Virus record (IMG/VR): IMGVR_UViG_3300034111_001091
Location: 1 to 37,969 of that record
Direction: 5' to 3' (one strand)
DNA length: 37,969 bases
Source: a virus
Shown: positions 1 through 8,174 of the stretch, piece after piece
How the letters are laid out: every line of letters starts with the position of its first letter
Position numbering within the stretch: the stretch's first letter is position 1
The notes under the pieces: model-generated
Database searches by the model: none
Seen by the model: the letters and a program-made list of their open reading frames with translations, nothing else
Told to the model about the DNA's origin: nothing
Position numbers and translations under genes: made by a program

Positions 1-165
1 GACCGGCGTCGGGGCCGCAAGTTCGCCTGCGTCCTGTGCCGTATCCTCGACTGGATCGACCCCGACCACTGCGAGAAGGCCATTGAGCGCGACGAGGGCA
101 AGCGCCCCGGCCAATACGATGACCCCCGCCGCAAAGCCTACCCGCCCCGGAGCGATTGGAGTTAA
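1..165 (+). CDS. C-terminal fragment of an unknown protein (5' truncated by window edge)
   Basis: Frame 1 is open from the first base to a TAA at 163-165, giving the last 54 residues of a protein. The fragment is very basic and acidic (starts DRRRGRKFACVLCRILDW, ends PPRSDWS) and has a Cys-x-x-Cys-like pair (CVLC). I do not recognise it. It ends 5 bases before the next gene's start codon, and the next gene's ribosome binding site (GGAG, 158-161) lies inside its last codons. It therefore belongs to the same rightward transcription unit as the lysis genes. Confidence 0.6.
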   Translation, partial: DRRRGRKFACVLCRILDWIDPDHCEKAIERDEGKRPGQYDDPRRKAYPPRSDWS

Positions 166-170
166 CCGTC

Positions 171-404
171 ATGCAGTGGGACGCCATCCTGCAAGTCCTC
201 GCGGCCCTCGTCATGGCCCTCGGAGGTTGGTTCATGCGCGAGTTGTGGGGCGCCGTGAAGGAGTTGCGCACGGACCTGGCGACCCTGCGCGCCGACCTGC
301 CCAAGGAGTATGTGTCCAAGGACGACTACCGGCAGGACATCGGGCGGATCCACGAACTGCTCGACAAGATTTACGACAAGCTGGACACGAAGGCCCCCCT
401 GTAA
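171..404 (+). CDS. Small membrane-anchored coiled-coil phage protein
   Basis: A 77-residue protein starting at ATG 171, chosen because GGAG at 158-161 sits 9 bases upstream; a TTG at 156 is the alternative. An N-terminal hydrophobic helix (about residues 4-22, ILQVLAALVMALGGWFM) is followed by a charged helical tail rich in heptad Leu/Ile (KELRTDLATLRADL, then IHELLDKIYDKL). This one-membrane-segment plus coiled-coil layout recalls XhlA-like or holin-accessory proteins and fits its place just ahead of the lysis genes. I cannot assign it to a named family. It could help the holin or be a small virion or membrane protein. Confidence 0.75.
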   Translation: MQWDAILQVLAALVMALGGWFMRELWGAVKELRTDLATLRADLPKEYVSKDDYRQDIGRIHELLDKIYDKLDTKAPL

Positions 405-423
405 CAGCCGCAAGGAGCATTGC

Positions 424-1371
424 GTGCGACTTACCGACGAACAGTTCATCGCCGCGTGGCGAGAAAACCTCTGTGCGCCGTCCGCCGTAGCGAGGGCTAC
501 CGGCATGTCCGAGCGGCACATCTACAACCGCCGCAAGAAGCTGGCGGAGAAGGGCATCGTCCTTGAGACCACCATGGTCAACAAGCAGAACGACACCCGC
601 GTCGCCTACTCGCAGTCTTGGTCCTACCCCCGCGAGCGGACCATCCAAGTTGACAACGGCCACGTCGTCATCTTCTCCGACGCCCACTTCTGGCCCGGCA
701 ACCGCACCGTCGCCAACGAGGCGCTGCTCACCCTGATCAAGCGCCTCAAGCCCGTCCGCGTCGTGGCGAACGGCGACATCTTCGACGGCGCCCGGGTCAG
801 CCGCCACGACCCCCACGGCTGGGGCCAGCCGCCCTCGGTCAAGGAGGAACTGGACGCCTGCCTTGAGCGCCTGCACGAGGTCGCTCTCGCCGCCCCGCGC
901 GGCACGGCGCTCGACTGGAACATCGGCAACCACGACATGCGCTTCGACAAGGCGCTCGCCATCAACGCGCCGCAATACGACGGCGTCCTTGAGCGGCTGG
1001 CCGACAAGTTCCCCGAGTGGGAACTGGCCTGGTCCATGCGCGTCAACAACACGCTGATGATCAAGCATCGTCAGGCCAACGGCATCCACGCCGTCTACAA
1101 CAACACCCTCAAGGGCGGCCTGTCGATGGTGACGGGTCACCTGCACCGCCTCGCCGTGACGCCTTGGGCCGACTACAATGGCCGGCGCTGGGGCGTCGAC
1201 ACCGGCACCCTGTCCGACCCGCTCGGCCCGCAGTTCGAGTATCTGGAGAACAACGCCACGCCGTGGACCTCCGGCTTTGCGGTGCTGACGTTCAAGGACG
1301 GTCGCCTCCTGCCTCCCGAGTTGTGCGAGGTGCTGGACGGCGTGGCCTACTTCCGGGGAGACGCCGTGTGA
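424..1371 (+). CDS. Calcineurin-like metallophosphoesterase with N-terminal helix-turn-helix
   Basis: A 315-residue protein starting at GTG 424 behind AAGGAG (412-417). Residues about 2-45 form a small helix-turn-helix-like region (SAVARATGMSERHIYNRRKKL). From about residue 80 the metallophosphoesterase signature is complete: D86-x-H88 (SDAHFW), G117-D118-x-x-D121 (NGDIFDG), GNHD 168-171 and GHLH 238-241. These residues normally bind two metal ions and cleave phosphodiesters or phosphomonoesters. The substrate is unknown, but the HTH suggests nucleic acid. Its stop overlaps the holin candidate (GTGA), so it is translationally coupled to the lysis cassette. Whether it acts in lysis, DNA metabolism or defence evasion cannot be told from sequence. 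Confidence 0.9.
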   Translation: MRLTDEQFIAAWRENLCAPSAVARATGMSERHIYNRRKKLAEKGIVLETTMVNKQNDTRVAYSQSWSYPRERTIQVDNGHVVIFSDAHFWPGNRTVANEALLTLIKRLKPVRVVANGDIFDGARVSRHDPHGWGQPPSVKEELDACLERLHEVALAAPRGTALDWNIGNHDMRFDKALAINAPQYDGVLERLADKFPEWELAWSMRVNNTLMIKHRQANGIHAVYNNTLKGGLSMVTGHLHRLAVTPWADYNGRRWGVDTGTLSDPLGPQFEYLENNATPWTSGFAVLTFKDGRLLPPELCEVLDGVAYFRGDAV

Positions 1372-1622
1372 CCATCGAGGTCCAGTGGTTCTGGCGCAGG
1401 CTGTTCACCTTCCTGTTTACAGGTGTTCACAGCCTCGCCGTCGCCGCCATCATCTGGAAGCTGGACGACCCGGACGCCCTCAAGTGGATCGGCCTCGGGC
1501 TGATCTTCGCTGACATCATGCTGGCCTTCGTCTACATGGCCGGCGCCACGCTCGTGGACCTGACCCGCCTCAAGACCGAGGCCATCAAGACGGCGGAAGA
1601 GGTCAAGGAGATCATCACATGA
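1368..1622 (+). CDS. Holin candidate, two transmembrane segments
   Basis: An 84-residue protein starting at GTG 1368, overlapping the upstream stop by four bases (GTGA). It has two hydrophobic segments: about residues 9-28 (FTFLFTGVHSLAVAAIIW) and about 38-58 (WIGLGLIFADIMLAFVYMA). A charged C-terminal helix follows (TRLKTEAIKTAEEVKEII). Size, two membrane helices, charged tail and position directly before Rz/Rz1 and the endolysin all fit a class II-type holin, which would permeabilise the inner membrane to release the endolysin. No family is recognised by sequence, so the call rests on topology and context. Confidence 0.7.
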   Translation: MTIEVQWFWRRLFTFLFTGVHSLAVAAIIWKLDDPDALKWIGLGLIFADIMLAFVYMAGATLVDLTRLKTEAIKTAEEVKEIIT

Positions 1623-1963
1623 TGCGACTCAACCGCTACCTGCTCGCCTTCTGCGCCATCCTCGTCGCCTTCGGCCTCATCGTCGCGGGCTACTACAAGG
1701 TGATGTTCGACATCCAGCGCAAGCGCGCCGAGGCCGCTGCCGCCGAGGTCGCCGCCGCCAAGCAGGCGCTCGCAGCCTCCGACGCCTACACTGAAAAAAC
1801 CATCGTCATCAGGGAGAAGGGCAATGCCGCCACCCAGCGTATCTACATGGCGCCGAACGCCGACAGCCCTGTGCCTGACGGCGTGCTGTCTGCTTGGCGC
1901 GACGGGATTGACCGGCTGCGCGACCCCAGCGCCAAGGCAGCCGATCCCGCAAGCGTTCCGTAA
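1619..1963 (+). CDS. Rz: Rz-like inner-membrane spanin
   Basis: A 114-residue protein starting at ATG 1619 (ATGA overlap with the holin candidate); a second ATG follows immediately. A single N-terminal membrane helix (about residues 6-26, YLLAFCAILVAFGLIVAGYY) is followed by an Ala/Lys/Arg-rich periplasmic coiled coil (about 33-60). This is the architecture of i-spanins, which pair with an outer-membrane lipoprotein to fuse the envelope membranes at lysis. The decisive support is a lipoprotein gene embedded out of frame in its 3' half, the classic Rz/Rz1 arrangement. Sequence identity to known Rz proteins is not apparent, as is usual for spanins. Confidence 0.8.
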   Translation: MMRLNRYLLAFCAILVAFGLIVAGYYKVMFDIQRKRAEAAAAEVAAAKQALAASDAYTEKTIVIREKGNAATQRIYMAPNADSPVPDGVLSAWRDGIDRLRDPSAKAADPASVP

Positions 1964-2123
1964 CCCCTGTATCGGTCCTGATACACCCGTCAAGACCATC
2001 GCCGACCTCGCCGCCTTCTCCGTGCAGCAAGAGGTCGCGCTACAGGACTGCGAGGCCAAACGGGCGGGCCTCCTGTCCCTGATCGAGCCGCCCGCGAAAA
2101 AGCCTTGGTGGAGGTTCTGGTGA
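1824..2123 (+). CDS. Rz1: Rz1-like outer-membrane spanin lipoprotein, overlapping Rz
   Basis: A 99-residue protein starting at ATG 1824 (GGAGAAGG upstream), overlapping the last 140 bases of Rz in another frame. It has a signal peptide with a basic WRR, a hydrophobic core (ALCLTACCLLGATG) and a lipobox LTGC, so the predicted mature lipoprotein begins at Cys 32. The mature part starts Pro/Gln-rich (TPAPRQPIPQ), as in many o-spanins, and ends with aromatic residues (KKPWWRFW). It would reach from the outer membrane to the Rz coiled coil. It is larger than lambda Rz1 and extends past the Rz stop. Its own stop overlaps the endolysin start (GTGA). Confidence 0.85.
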   Translation: MPPPSVSTWRRTPTALCLTACCLLGATGLTGCATPAPRQPIPQAFRNPCIGPDTPVKTIADLAAFSVQQEVALQDCEAKRAGLLSLIEPPAKKPWWRFW

Positions 2124-2617
2124 CTGGACCGCTCTGGTATCGCGTAGCCGAGAAGCAGATTGGCGTGAAGGAGATCCCCGGCGCCAAGTCGAACCCGACG
2201 ATCCTGTCGTGGGCCAAGGCCCTCGGCGCGAAACTCGGCATCGCCTACACGAACGACGACACCCCCTGGTGCGGCGTGTTCGTCGGCTACTGCATCCAAG
2301 CCGCGGGCTTCAAGCCCCCGCCCATCGCCGTGCGCGCCAAGGCGTGGGCGACGTGGGGCGAGCCGCTCATCACCCCGACGCTCGGCTGCGTCCTCGTGTT
2401 CGAGCGCCCCGGCGGCGGGCACGTCGGCTTCTACGCCGGCGAGACGACCACCGCCTACCGCGTGCTTGGCGGCAACCAGTCCAACAGCGTCAACTATGCG
2501 TGGCTCGCCAAGGACCGCTGCATCGCCATGCGCTGGCCCGACAACAGCGCCCCCATCGTGCCGATGCGCGTCACGGGGTTCGGCAAACCGACTCAGGTTT
2601 CTACCAACGAAGCCTGA
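2120..2617 (+). CDS. Endolysin, TIGR02594/CHAP-like cysteine peptidase or amidase
   Basis: A 165-residue protein; GTG 2120 is chosen because it overlaps the Rz1 stop, with a GTG at 2105 as the alternative. A papain-like triad is visible: Cys51 in TPWCGVFVGYC, His101 in GGGHVGFYAG and Asn119 in LGGNQ. This arrangement and length match the TIGR02594/CHAP-like family of phage peptidoglycan hydrolases, which cut peptide or amide bonds in the cell wall. No signal peptide or membrane anchor is seen, so export should depend on the holin. No separate wall-binding domain is evident. It closes the lysis cassette and is followed by an intergenic gap with a promoter candidate. Confidence 0.88.
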   Translation: MTGPLWYRVAEKQIGVKEIPGAKSNPTILSWAKALGAKLGIAYTNDDTPWCGVFVGYCIQAAGFKPPPIAVRAKAWATWGEPLITPTLGCVLVFERPGGGHVGFYAGETTTAYRVLGGNQSNSVNYAWLAKDRCIAMRWPDNSAPIVPMRVTGFGKPTQVSTNEA

Positions 2618-2626
2618 CCCATTGCG

Positions 2627-2655
2627 TTGGCGCAACGCGCCATTCGTGCTAGGCT
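2627..2655 (+). promoter_or_regulatory. Candidate sigma70-like promoter for the tail/ejection operon
   Basis: TTGGCG (2627-2632), a 17-bp spacer, then TAGGCT (2650-2655), in the only gap of about 100 bp between 1 and 16594. It resembles the TTGACG-N17-TAGGAT site at 34660-34688. A start site near 2662 would give a leader of about 60 bases before the gene at 2722. The match is by eye only, and the -10 is imperfect. Confidence 0.45.
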
Positions 2656-2721
2656 ATTGAGACGAGGCGGTCGAGGCCCACTACAGGGCTGCGGCGTCAA
2701 GGCTCCCGACAACGGTGCTTC

Positions 2722-3366
2722 ATGGCGACGACGACCACCTTCACGACCCTCAAGGCCGATGTGCAGCGATACCTGGAGCGTGGGTCCACGCTCGGTAACG
2801 ACCCGGTCATCATCGAGCAGCTTCCGCGCCTCATCAACCTTGCCGAGCGGCGCATCGCCCGCGAACTCAAGGTGCAGGGCTTCATCAACGTCGTCACCGG
2901 CGCCCTGACGCCGGGGCTGTCGGTCTACGCCAAGCCCGACCGCTGGCGCGACACGGTGTCGATCAACATCGGCGTGGGCTCGACCCGCAAGCAGGTGTTC
3001 TCCCGCTCCTACGAGTACGTCCGCCAGTACTGGCCGGATGAGGCCGAAACCGGCGAGCCGACCTTCTACAGCGACTACGACTACAACCACTGGCTCATCG
3101 CCCCGACGCCCGACAGCGCCTACCCGTTCGAGATCCTCTATTACGAGTTGCCGCCGCTGCTGGACGAGACGGTGCAGACCAACTGGCTGACCGAATACGC
3201 GCCCCAACTGCTGCTCTACGGCACGCTGCTGGAGGCGACCCCCTTCCTCAAGAACGACGAGCGCATCCAAGTGTGGCAGGGCATGTACGACCGCGCCGCC
3301 GCCATGCTCAACGGCGAGGACCTCGCCAAGGTGCTTGACCGCAACTCTGCCCGCAAGGAGGCATAG
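2722..3366 (+). CDS. Head-tail adaptor-like tail protein
   Basis: A 214-residue protein starting at ATG 2722. It opens with a helical region typical of podoviral adaptor/gp4-like proteins (TFTTLKADVQRYLERGS, then LPRLINLAERRIARELKVQG). A beta-rich middle follows with Tyr/Trp-rich segments (RWRDTVSINIG, FYSDYDYNHWLIAPTPDSAYPF), and a helical C-terminus ends the protein. Such proteins sit under the portal and connect it to the tail. It is first in the tail operon and is followed at once by the fibre gene, whose Shine-Dalgarno AAGGAGG lies in its last codons. The adaptor call is from family resemblance and order; no portal is in the window to confirm it. Confidence 0.7.
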   Translation: MATTTTFTTLKADVQRYLERGSTLGNDPVIIEQLPRLINLAERRIARELKVQGFINVVTGALTPGLSVYAKPDRWRDTVSINIGVGSTRKQVFSRSYEYVRQYWPDEAETGEPTFYSDYDYNHWLIAPTPDSAYPFEILYYELPPLLDETVQTNWLTEYAPQLLLYGTLLEATPFLKNDERIQVWQGMYDRAAAMLNGEDLAKVLDRNSARKEA

Positions 3367-5856
3367 GTGTCCTTCACGCAAGTCTTTGGGGGCACGACCC
3401 TCTACCCGTCGAACGTCTCGTATCTCGCCCTCGCGCTGACGGCGGACACCTCGCTGGAATGGCCGCTGGAGTCCAACACCCTCACGCCGGTGGCCGCTTC
3501 GATCATCGACGTGTCGCCGACCGGCGCATACGCCGTCTCCATGCCCGACGCCACGCTGACCGGCGTGGGCCAGACGGTGCTGTTCAACAACCTCGGCCCC
3601 TCGACCATCACCATCAAGGACGCAGGCGGCGGCACCCTGCTGTCCATCGCGGCGGGCACCCAGTGGGAAGTCTACCTCGTCGACAACACCTCGGCGGCGG
3701 GAACCTGGCGCACGTTCCAGCTTGGCGCCACGACCGCTCAGGCCCAAGCCTCGGCGCTGGCGGGCTTCGGCCTGATCGCCACGGGCTCGACCCTGTCGGT
3801 CGCCGAGAGCGTCACGACCTTCAACAGCAACTTCACGCTGCCCGCCGGCGCGCGGGGTGCGGCCTACGTCTGGAACGGGGCGCTCGGCACCGTGTCGCTG
3901 ATCGCCGCCAGCACGCTGGGCAACAACTGGTTCGCCGACATCCGCAACAGCGGCTCGGGCAACCTGACCATCGACCCGGCCTCCTCGGAACTGATCAACG
4001 GCGCCGCGACGCTCGTGCTGTCGCCCGGTGACAGTTGCCGGGTCGTGACGGACGGGTCGGCTTGGTACACCTTCGGCCTCGGGCGCAGCGCGGTCTTCGC
4101 GTTCGACTACACGTCGATCAGCCTGACCGGCCAGACCTCGCCCTACACCCTGAGCGGCAGCGAACTGAACCGTGTGGCCTACAAGTTCACCGGCGTCCTG
4201 ACGGCCAACATGGAGATCGTGGTCCCGTCCACGACGCAGCAGTACTGGGTCGACAACTCGACCACGGGCGGCTCGTACACCCTCGGCCTTCGCACGGTCT
4301 CGCAGACGCCCGCCATCAACGTGGTGCGCGGCTCGCGTGGCATCTTCTACTGCGACGGCACCAATTTTCTCGACGCCGACACGGGAAGCATCGCCACGCC
4401 CATCGGCATCAGTGACGGCGGCACGGGATCCACGACGGCTGGCGGCGCGCGGGTCAACTTGTCGGCGGCGGCGTCGGGCGCCAACTCCGACATCACCTCG
4501 CTGTCGGGCCTGACGACCGCCCTGGCCCCTGCCTACGGCGGCACCGGCGTCACGACCGTCCCGTCGAACGGGCAAGTGCTGATCGGCAACGGCACCAACT
4601 ACACCGCCGCCACGCTCACGGCGGGCAGCAACATCACCATCACCAACGCCTCGGGGGCCATCACCATCGCGGCCACGGGCGGCGGGGGTGGCGGTGGCGG
4701 CACCGTGACCAGCGTCGCGGCGTCGGGCGGCACGACCGGCATGTCGTTCACCGGCTCGCCCATCACCACCAGCGGCACGCTGACCCTGACCGGCACCCTC
4801 GCCACGGCGAACGGCGGCACGGGCGTCACGGGCACGCCGTCCAACGGCCAACTGCTGATTGGCAACGGCTCGGGCTACACGCTGGCCACCCTGACGGCGG
4901 GCAGCAACGTCACCATCACCAACAGCGCGGGTGGCATCACTATTGCGGCGACCGGCGGTGGCGGGGGCGGCGGCACCGTGACGAGTGTCAGCGGCTCGGG
5001 CGGCTCGACTGGCCTGACCCTGTCGGGCGGCCCGATCACGACCAGCGGCACCTTGACCCTCGGCGGCACGCTCGCCCTGGCCAACGGCGGCACGGGCGCG
5101 ACGACCGCTTCGGGCGCCCGCACCGCGCTGGACGTGCCGTCCACGACCGGCTCCGGGGCCAGCGGCACTTGGGGCATCAGCATCAGCGGCAACGCGGCCA
5201 CGGCCACGTCAGCCACCAGCGCCACCTCGGCGACGACGGCTACGACCGCCAACGCGCTGTCCGCTACCCTAGGCATCGCGGGTGGCGGCACAGGTGCAAT
5301 AACCGCAGGTGCCGCGCGCACCGCGCTGGACGTGCCGTCCACGACCGGCTCCGGGGCCAGCGGCACTTGGGGCATCAGCATCAGCGGCAACGCGGCCACG
5401 GCGACCAGCGCCACGTCGGCCACGACCGCGACGACCGCCACGACGGCCAACGCGCTGAACACCAGCAACAGCTACACGATGGCTGGCCTGACGGTGAACG
5501 GCGCGATCACGGCGACCGGCAACATCACCGCCTACTTCTCCGACGACAGGCTGAAGCAGCGCCTCGGCCCGATCCTCGACCCCATCGCCAAGGTCAAGGC
5601 GCTCAAGGGCTTCTACTACCGGGCCAACGCCACCGCCGAGGCCCTCGGCTACGAGTCCAAGCGCGAGGTCGGCGTGTCGGCTCAGGACGTCGAGGCGGTC
5701 ATGCCCGAAGTCGTGGCGCCCGCGCCCATCGACGACCGCTACCTGACGCTGGACTACTCGCGGCTGGTGCCCCTGCTCATCGAGGCCATCAAGGTGCAGC
5801 AGGAGCAGATCGACGACCTGCACGCCCGGATCATCGACCTGGAGAGCCTGCGGTGA
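3367..5856 (+). CDS. Tail fibre/spike with C-terminal S74 intramolecular chaperone domain
   Basis: An 829-residue protein starting at GTG 3367, just after the adaptor stop and 5 bases from AAGGAGG. It is rich in Gly, Thr, Ser and Ala, with repeated beta-type units (NGQVLIGNGTNYTAATLTAG and variants) and two glycine runs of seven to eight residues that look like hinges. The last about 105 residues match the peptidase S74/intramolecular chaperone domain: a start like YFSDDRLKQRLGPI, then GVSAQDVEAVMPEV, LDYSRLVPLLIEAI and a terminal coiled coil. In known fibres this domain drives trimerisation and then cleaves itself off. It should recognise the host surface. An 86-bp segment inside the gene is exactly duplicated. 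Confidence 0.9.
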   Translation: MSFTQVFGGTTLYPSNVSYLALALTADTSLEWPLESNTLTPVAASIIDVSPTGAYAVSMPDATLTGVGQTVLFNNLGPSTITIKDAGGGTLLSIAAGTQWEVYLVDNTSAAGTWRTFQLGATTAQAQASALAGFGLIATGSTLSVAESVTTFNSNFTLPAGARGAAYVWNGALGTVSLIAASTLGNNWFADIRNSGSGNLTIDPASSELINGAATLVLSPGDSCRVVTDGSAWYTFGLGRSAVFAFDYTSISLTGQTSPYTLSGSELNRVAYKFTGVLTANMEIVVPSTTQQYWVDNSTTGGSYTLGLRTVSQTPAINVVRGSRGIFYCDGTNFLDADTGSIATPIGISDGGTGSTTAGGARVNLSAAASGANSDITSLSGLTTALAPAYGGTGVTTVPSNGQVLIGNGTNYTAATLTAGSNITITNASGAITIAATGGGGGGGGTVTSVAASGGTTGMSFTGSPITTSGTLTLTGTLATANGGTGVTGTPSNGQLLIGNGSGYTLATLTAGSNVTITNSAGGITIAATGGGGGGGTVTSVSGSGGSTGLTLSGGPITTSGTLTLGGTLALANGGTGATTASGARTALDVPSTTGSGASGTWGISISGNAATATSATSATSATTATTANALSATLGIAGGGTGAITAGAARTALDVPSTTGSGASGTWGISISGNAATATSATSATTATTATTANALNTSNSYTMAGLTVNGAITATGNITAYFSDDRLKQRLGPILDPIAKVKALKGFYYRANATAEALGYESKREVGVSAQDVEAVMPEVVAPAPIDDRYLTLDYSRLVPLLIEAIKVQQEQIDDLHARIIDLESLR
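5119..5402 (+). repeat. 86-bp direct repeat inside the tail fibre gene
   Basis: Bases 5119-5204 and 5317-5402 are identical as read and 198 bp apart. They encode RTALDVPSTTGSGASGTWG plus the following ISISGNAATAT twice. The offset is a multiple of three, so the repeat is in frame and looks like a module duplication in the fibre shaft. Confidence 0.85.
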
Positions 5857-6413
5857 CACTGCCGACCAGCGGCGCCCTGAGCCTGAACGACATCAAGGGT
5901 GAGTTCGGCGGCCCGTCGTCGCCGTCCCTTGGCGACTATTATGCGGGCGGCACTTACGTCCCGGCAGGCACGTCGGGCACCAATGGCGCGGTGCCGTCCA
6001 GCGGGGCGATCAGCATCGGCAGCTTCTACGGCACGGGCCTTCCGGTCATCACGATCACCGACCAGAGCCTCAACAACGTAACCTTCTCGCCCACCAACTC
6101 GACGCAGGCGTATCGGCTGGACTCCAACGGCAAGGTCTACGACGTGAAGAACGCATCGCCGTCGTTCATCGAGGACTGGGTCACGCCCACCGGCGCGGCG
6201 TCCAGTTACGAGGCGTTTGTCACCGTCACCTCCGGCACCCTGTCCAGCGGCACCAGCGGCTCGTGGGTCGCCCTGTCGTCCACCCGGGACTGGTCGGTCA
6301 CGCAGACCAGCATCGGCATCAAGACCTGCACGTTCACGGTGGACATCCGCAAGGTCGGCACATCCACGGTGCTTGACAGCGCGACCATCACCATTGAGGC
6401 GGAGGTCGCGTAG
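5853..6413 (+). CDS. Small tail/fibre-associated structural protein
   Basis: A 186-residue protein; GTG 5853 is chosen because it overlaps the fibre stop (GTGA) and gives an N-terminus (MTLPTSGALSLNDIKGEFGG) typical of a widespread family of small phage structural proteins. It then has short Gly-rich turns (YYAGGTYVPAG, ISIGSFYGTG) and a beta-rich C-terminal half that looks Ig-like (FTVDIRKVGTSTVLDSATIT). No catalytic motif is seen. It most likely decorates the tail or fibre. Its TAG stop shares one base with the next gene's GTG, so it is translated within the same tail operon. Confidence 0.75.
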   Translation: MTLPTSGALSLNDIKGEFGGPSSPSLGDYYAGGTYVPAGTSGTNGAVPSSGAISIGSFYGTGLPVITITDQSLNNVTFSPTNSTQAYRLDSNGKVYDVKNASPSFIEDWVTPTGAASSYEAFVTVTSGTLSSGTSGSWVALSSTRDWSVTQTSIGIKTCTFTVDIRKVGTSTVLDSATITIEAEVA

Positions 6414-7945
6414 TGCCCGAGAACATCATCCGCATCCAGTCGCAACCCGGCATCAAGCGCGACGGCACGATGCTGGAGGGTGACGCCTATGTCGACGGGC
6501 AGTGGGTTCGCTTCCAGCGCGGCCTGCCGCGGAAGGTCGGCGGCTACCGCTCCATCAACAAGTACCTGACCGAGGTCAGCCGGGCGCTGAACGCCTACAC
6601 GCAGAACGACCTGACCTACGTCCACTCCGGCTCGGCCAACAAGATCGAGCGGTTCTTCATCGACTCGTCGAACAACACCTCGGTCATCACCGACCGCACC
6701 CCGACGTCGGGCTTCACGGCCAACGCCGCCAACGTCTGGCAGTTCGACATCGACAGCGATAGCACGCAGAACCTGCTGATAGCACAGGTGGCGCCGAACG
6801 GGACGAACATCGCCAACAGCAACGGCGGCCAGCTGTTCTCCGGCCCGATCCTCGGCACGACCGCCCTGACGTCGATCACCCTGCCGGTCGGCGGCAACTG
6901 CACCGGCGGCGTCGTGTCGCTGCACCCCTACACCTTCATCTACGGGACCAACGGCTATGTGGCCTGGTCCGTGGCGGGCGACCCGACCGACTTCACGGGC
7001 ACGGGCAGCGGATCCGCAAACGTCGCGGCGCAGAAGATCGTCAAGGCCATGCCGCTCCGGGGCGGCCCGGGCAACTCGCCGTCGGGCCTGATGTGGTCGC
7101 TGGACGCCGTCGTGCGGGCCACCTTCGTGGGCGGCGCCGAAATCTTCCAGTTCGACACGATCAGCACCGAGTCCTCCATCCTGTCGCCCAACAGCGTCAT
7201 CGAGTACGACGGGGTGTTCTTCTGGCTGGGCGTCGACAGGTTCCTCATGTTCAACGGCGTGGTGCGCGAAGTGCCGAACGCCATGAACATCAACTGGTTC
7301 TTCGACGGCCTGAACGAGTCGCAAGCGCAGAAGGTCTTTGCCTTCAAGGTGCCCCGCTACGGGGAAATCTGGTGGTGCTATCCGCGCGGCGAGGCGACGG
7401 AGTGCAGCCACGCCATCATCTACAACGTGCGCGAGAACACCTGGTACGACTGCGAGTTGCCGAACGGCGGCAGGTCCGCCGGCGCATCGCCCGCCGTGTT
7501 CCGCAAGCCGCTGCTGACCGGCGTGCAGTCCTCGGCCAGCGGCTACAAGCTGTGGGTCCACGAGACCGGCGTCGACGAGGTGGATGGCACGTCCACCCAG
7601 CCGATCTACTCGTTCTTCGAGACGGCGGAAATCTCCCTGCCCATCTCCAGCGAGGGCAAGATCAACAAGCAACTGCACGTCGCCTACATCGAGCCCGACT
7701 TCGTGCAGTCCGGTGAGATGATGGTCTCGATACACGGTCGGTTCAACGCCCGCTCGCCGGAAGTCGAGGGGCCGTTCATGCCGTTCCCGGCGGCGGCGAC
7801 AGGCCAGACGGATCAGGTCGTCTACCTCAAGACGCAGCGGCGCCAGATGCGGTTCCGCTTCGCGTCGAACGTGGTGGGCGGCGACTATCAGATGGGCTTG
7901 ATCCTGGCGCACGTCGAGCCGGGCGACGGGACGATGATCGGATGA
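6413..7945 (+). CDS. P22 gp10-like packaged-DNA stabilisation/tail nozzle protein
   Basis: A 510-residue protein starting at GTG 6413, sharing its first G with the previous stop. The N-terminus (DGTMLEGDAYVDGQWVRFQRGLPRK shortened here to its key part VDGQWVRFQRGLPRK) and the beta-propeller-like repeated strands (SPNSVIEYDGVFFWLGVDR, CSHAIIYNVRENTWYDCELP) are typical of phage stabilisation proteins of the P22 gp10 type. Those form the hexameric collar that plugs the portal after packaging. This supports a short-tailed particle. The exact family could not be searched; a T7 gp12-like nozzle is the alternative. An ATGA overlap couples it to the next small gene. Confidence 0.72.
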   Translation: MPENIIRIQSQPGIKRDGTMLEGDAYVDGQWVRFQRGLPRKVGGYRSINKYLTEVSRALNAYTQNDLTYVHSGSANKIERFFIDSSNNTSVITDRTPTSGFTANAANVWQFDIDSDSTQNLLIAQVAPNGTNIANSNGGQLFSGPILGTTALTSITLPVGGNCTGGVVSLHPYTFIYGTNGYVAWSVAGDPTDFTGTGSGSANVAAQKIVKAMPLRGGPGNSPSGLMWSLDAVVRATFVGGAEIFQFDTISTESSILSPNSVIEYDGVFFWLGVDRFLMFNGVVREVPNAMNINWFFDGLNESQAQKVFAFKVPRYGEIWWCYPRGEATECSHAIIYNVRENTWYDCELPNGGRSAGASPAVFRKPLLTGVQSSASGYKLWVHETGVDEVDGTSTQPIYSFFETAEISLPISSEGKINKQLHVAYIEPDFVQSGEMMVSIHGRFNARSPEVEGPFMPFPAAATGQTDQVVYLKTQRRQMRFRFASNVVGGDYQMGLILAHVEPGDGTMIG

Positions 7946-8172
7946 TCAACCCGCGAAACATGACGCTGACAGACTGGGCGGATAGTGTTATCCTCGCCGT
8001 GAGTGATGCGTGGTCCTTCGGCAAGCTGGAGGACGAAGCGCGTTGGCAAGACTGGGCCATCGGCTTCGTGCGAGCATCACCGTTCTCACAGCAGGCGATC
8101 CCCGACCCCTATCAGTTTGCGGACTGGCGCGACTGGGCCGAGCGCGCTTATCCCATGCTTGAGGTGAACTGA
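7942..8172 (+). CDS. Small hypothetical protein in the tail operon
   Basis: A 76-residue Trp- and Asp-rich protein starting at ATG 7942, which overlaps the previous stop (ATGA). It is largely helical in appearance (WADSVILAVSDAWSFGKLED, then WQDWAIGFVRASPF). No signal peptide, membrane segment or catalytic motif is seen. It lies between the nozzle-like protein and the ejection proteins, so it may be a minor virion protein or a chaperone. I do not recognise the family. Confidence 0.75.
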   Translation: MINPRNMTLTDWADSVILAVSDAWSFGKLEDEARWQDWAIGFVRASPFSQQAIPDPYQFADWRDWAERAYPMLEVN

Positions 8173-8174
8173 CG

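Noticed and set aside
2593-4851. Long leftward open frame of 752 codons
   Set aside because: It lies antisense to the adaptor and fibre genes, is a low-complexity Arg/Gly/Ala product of high GC third positions, and has no ribosome site or family motif.
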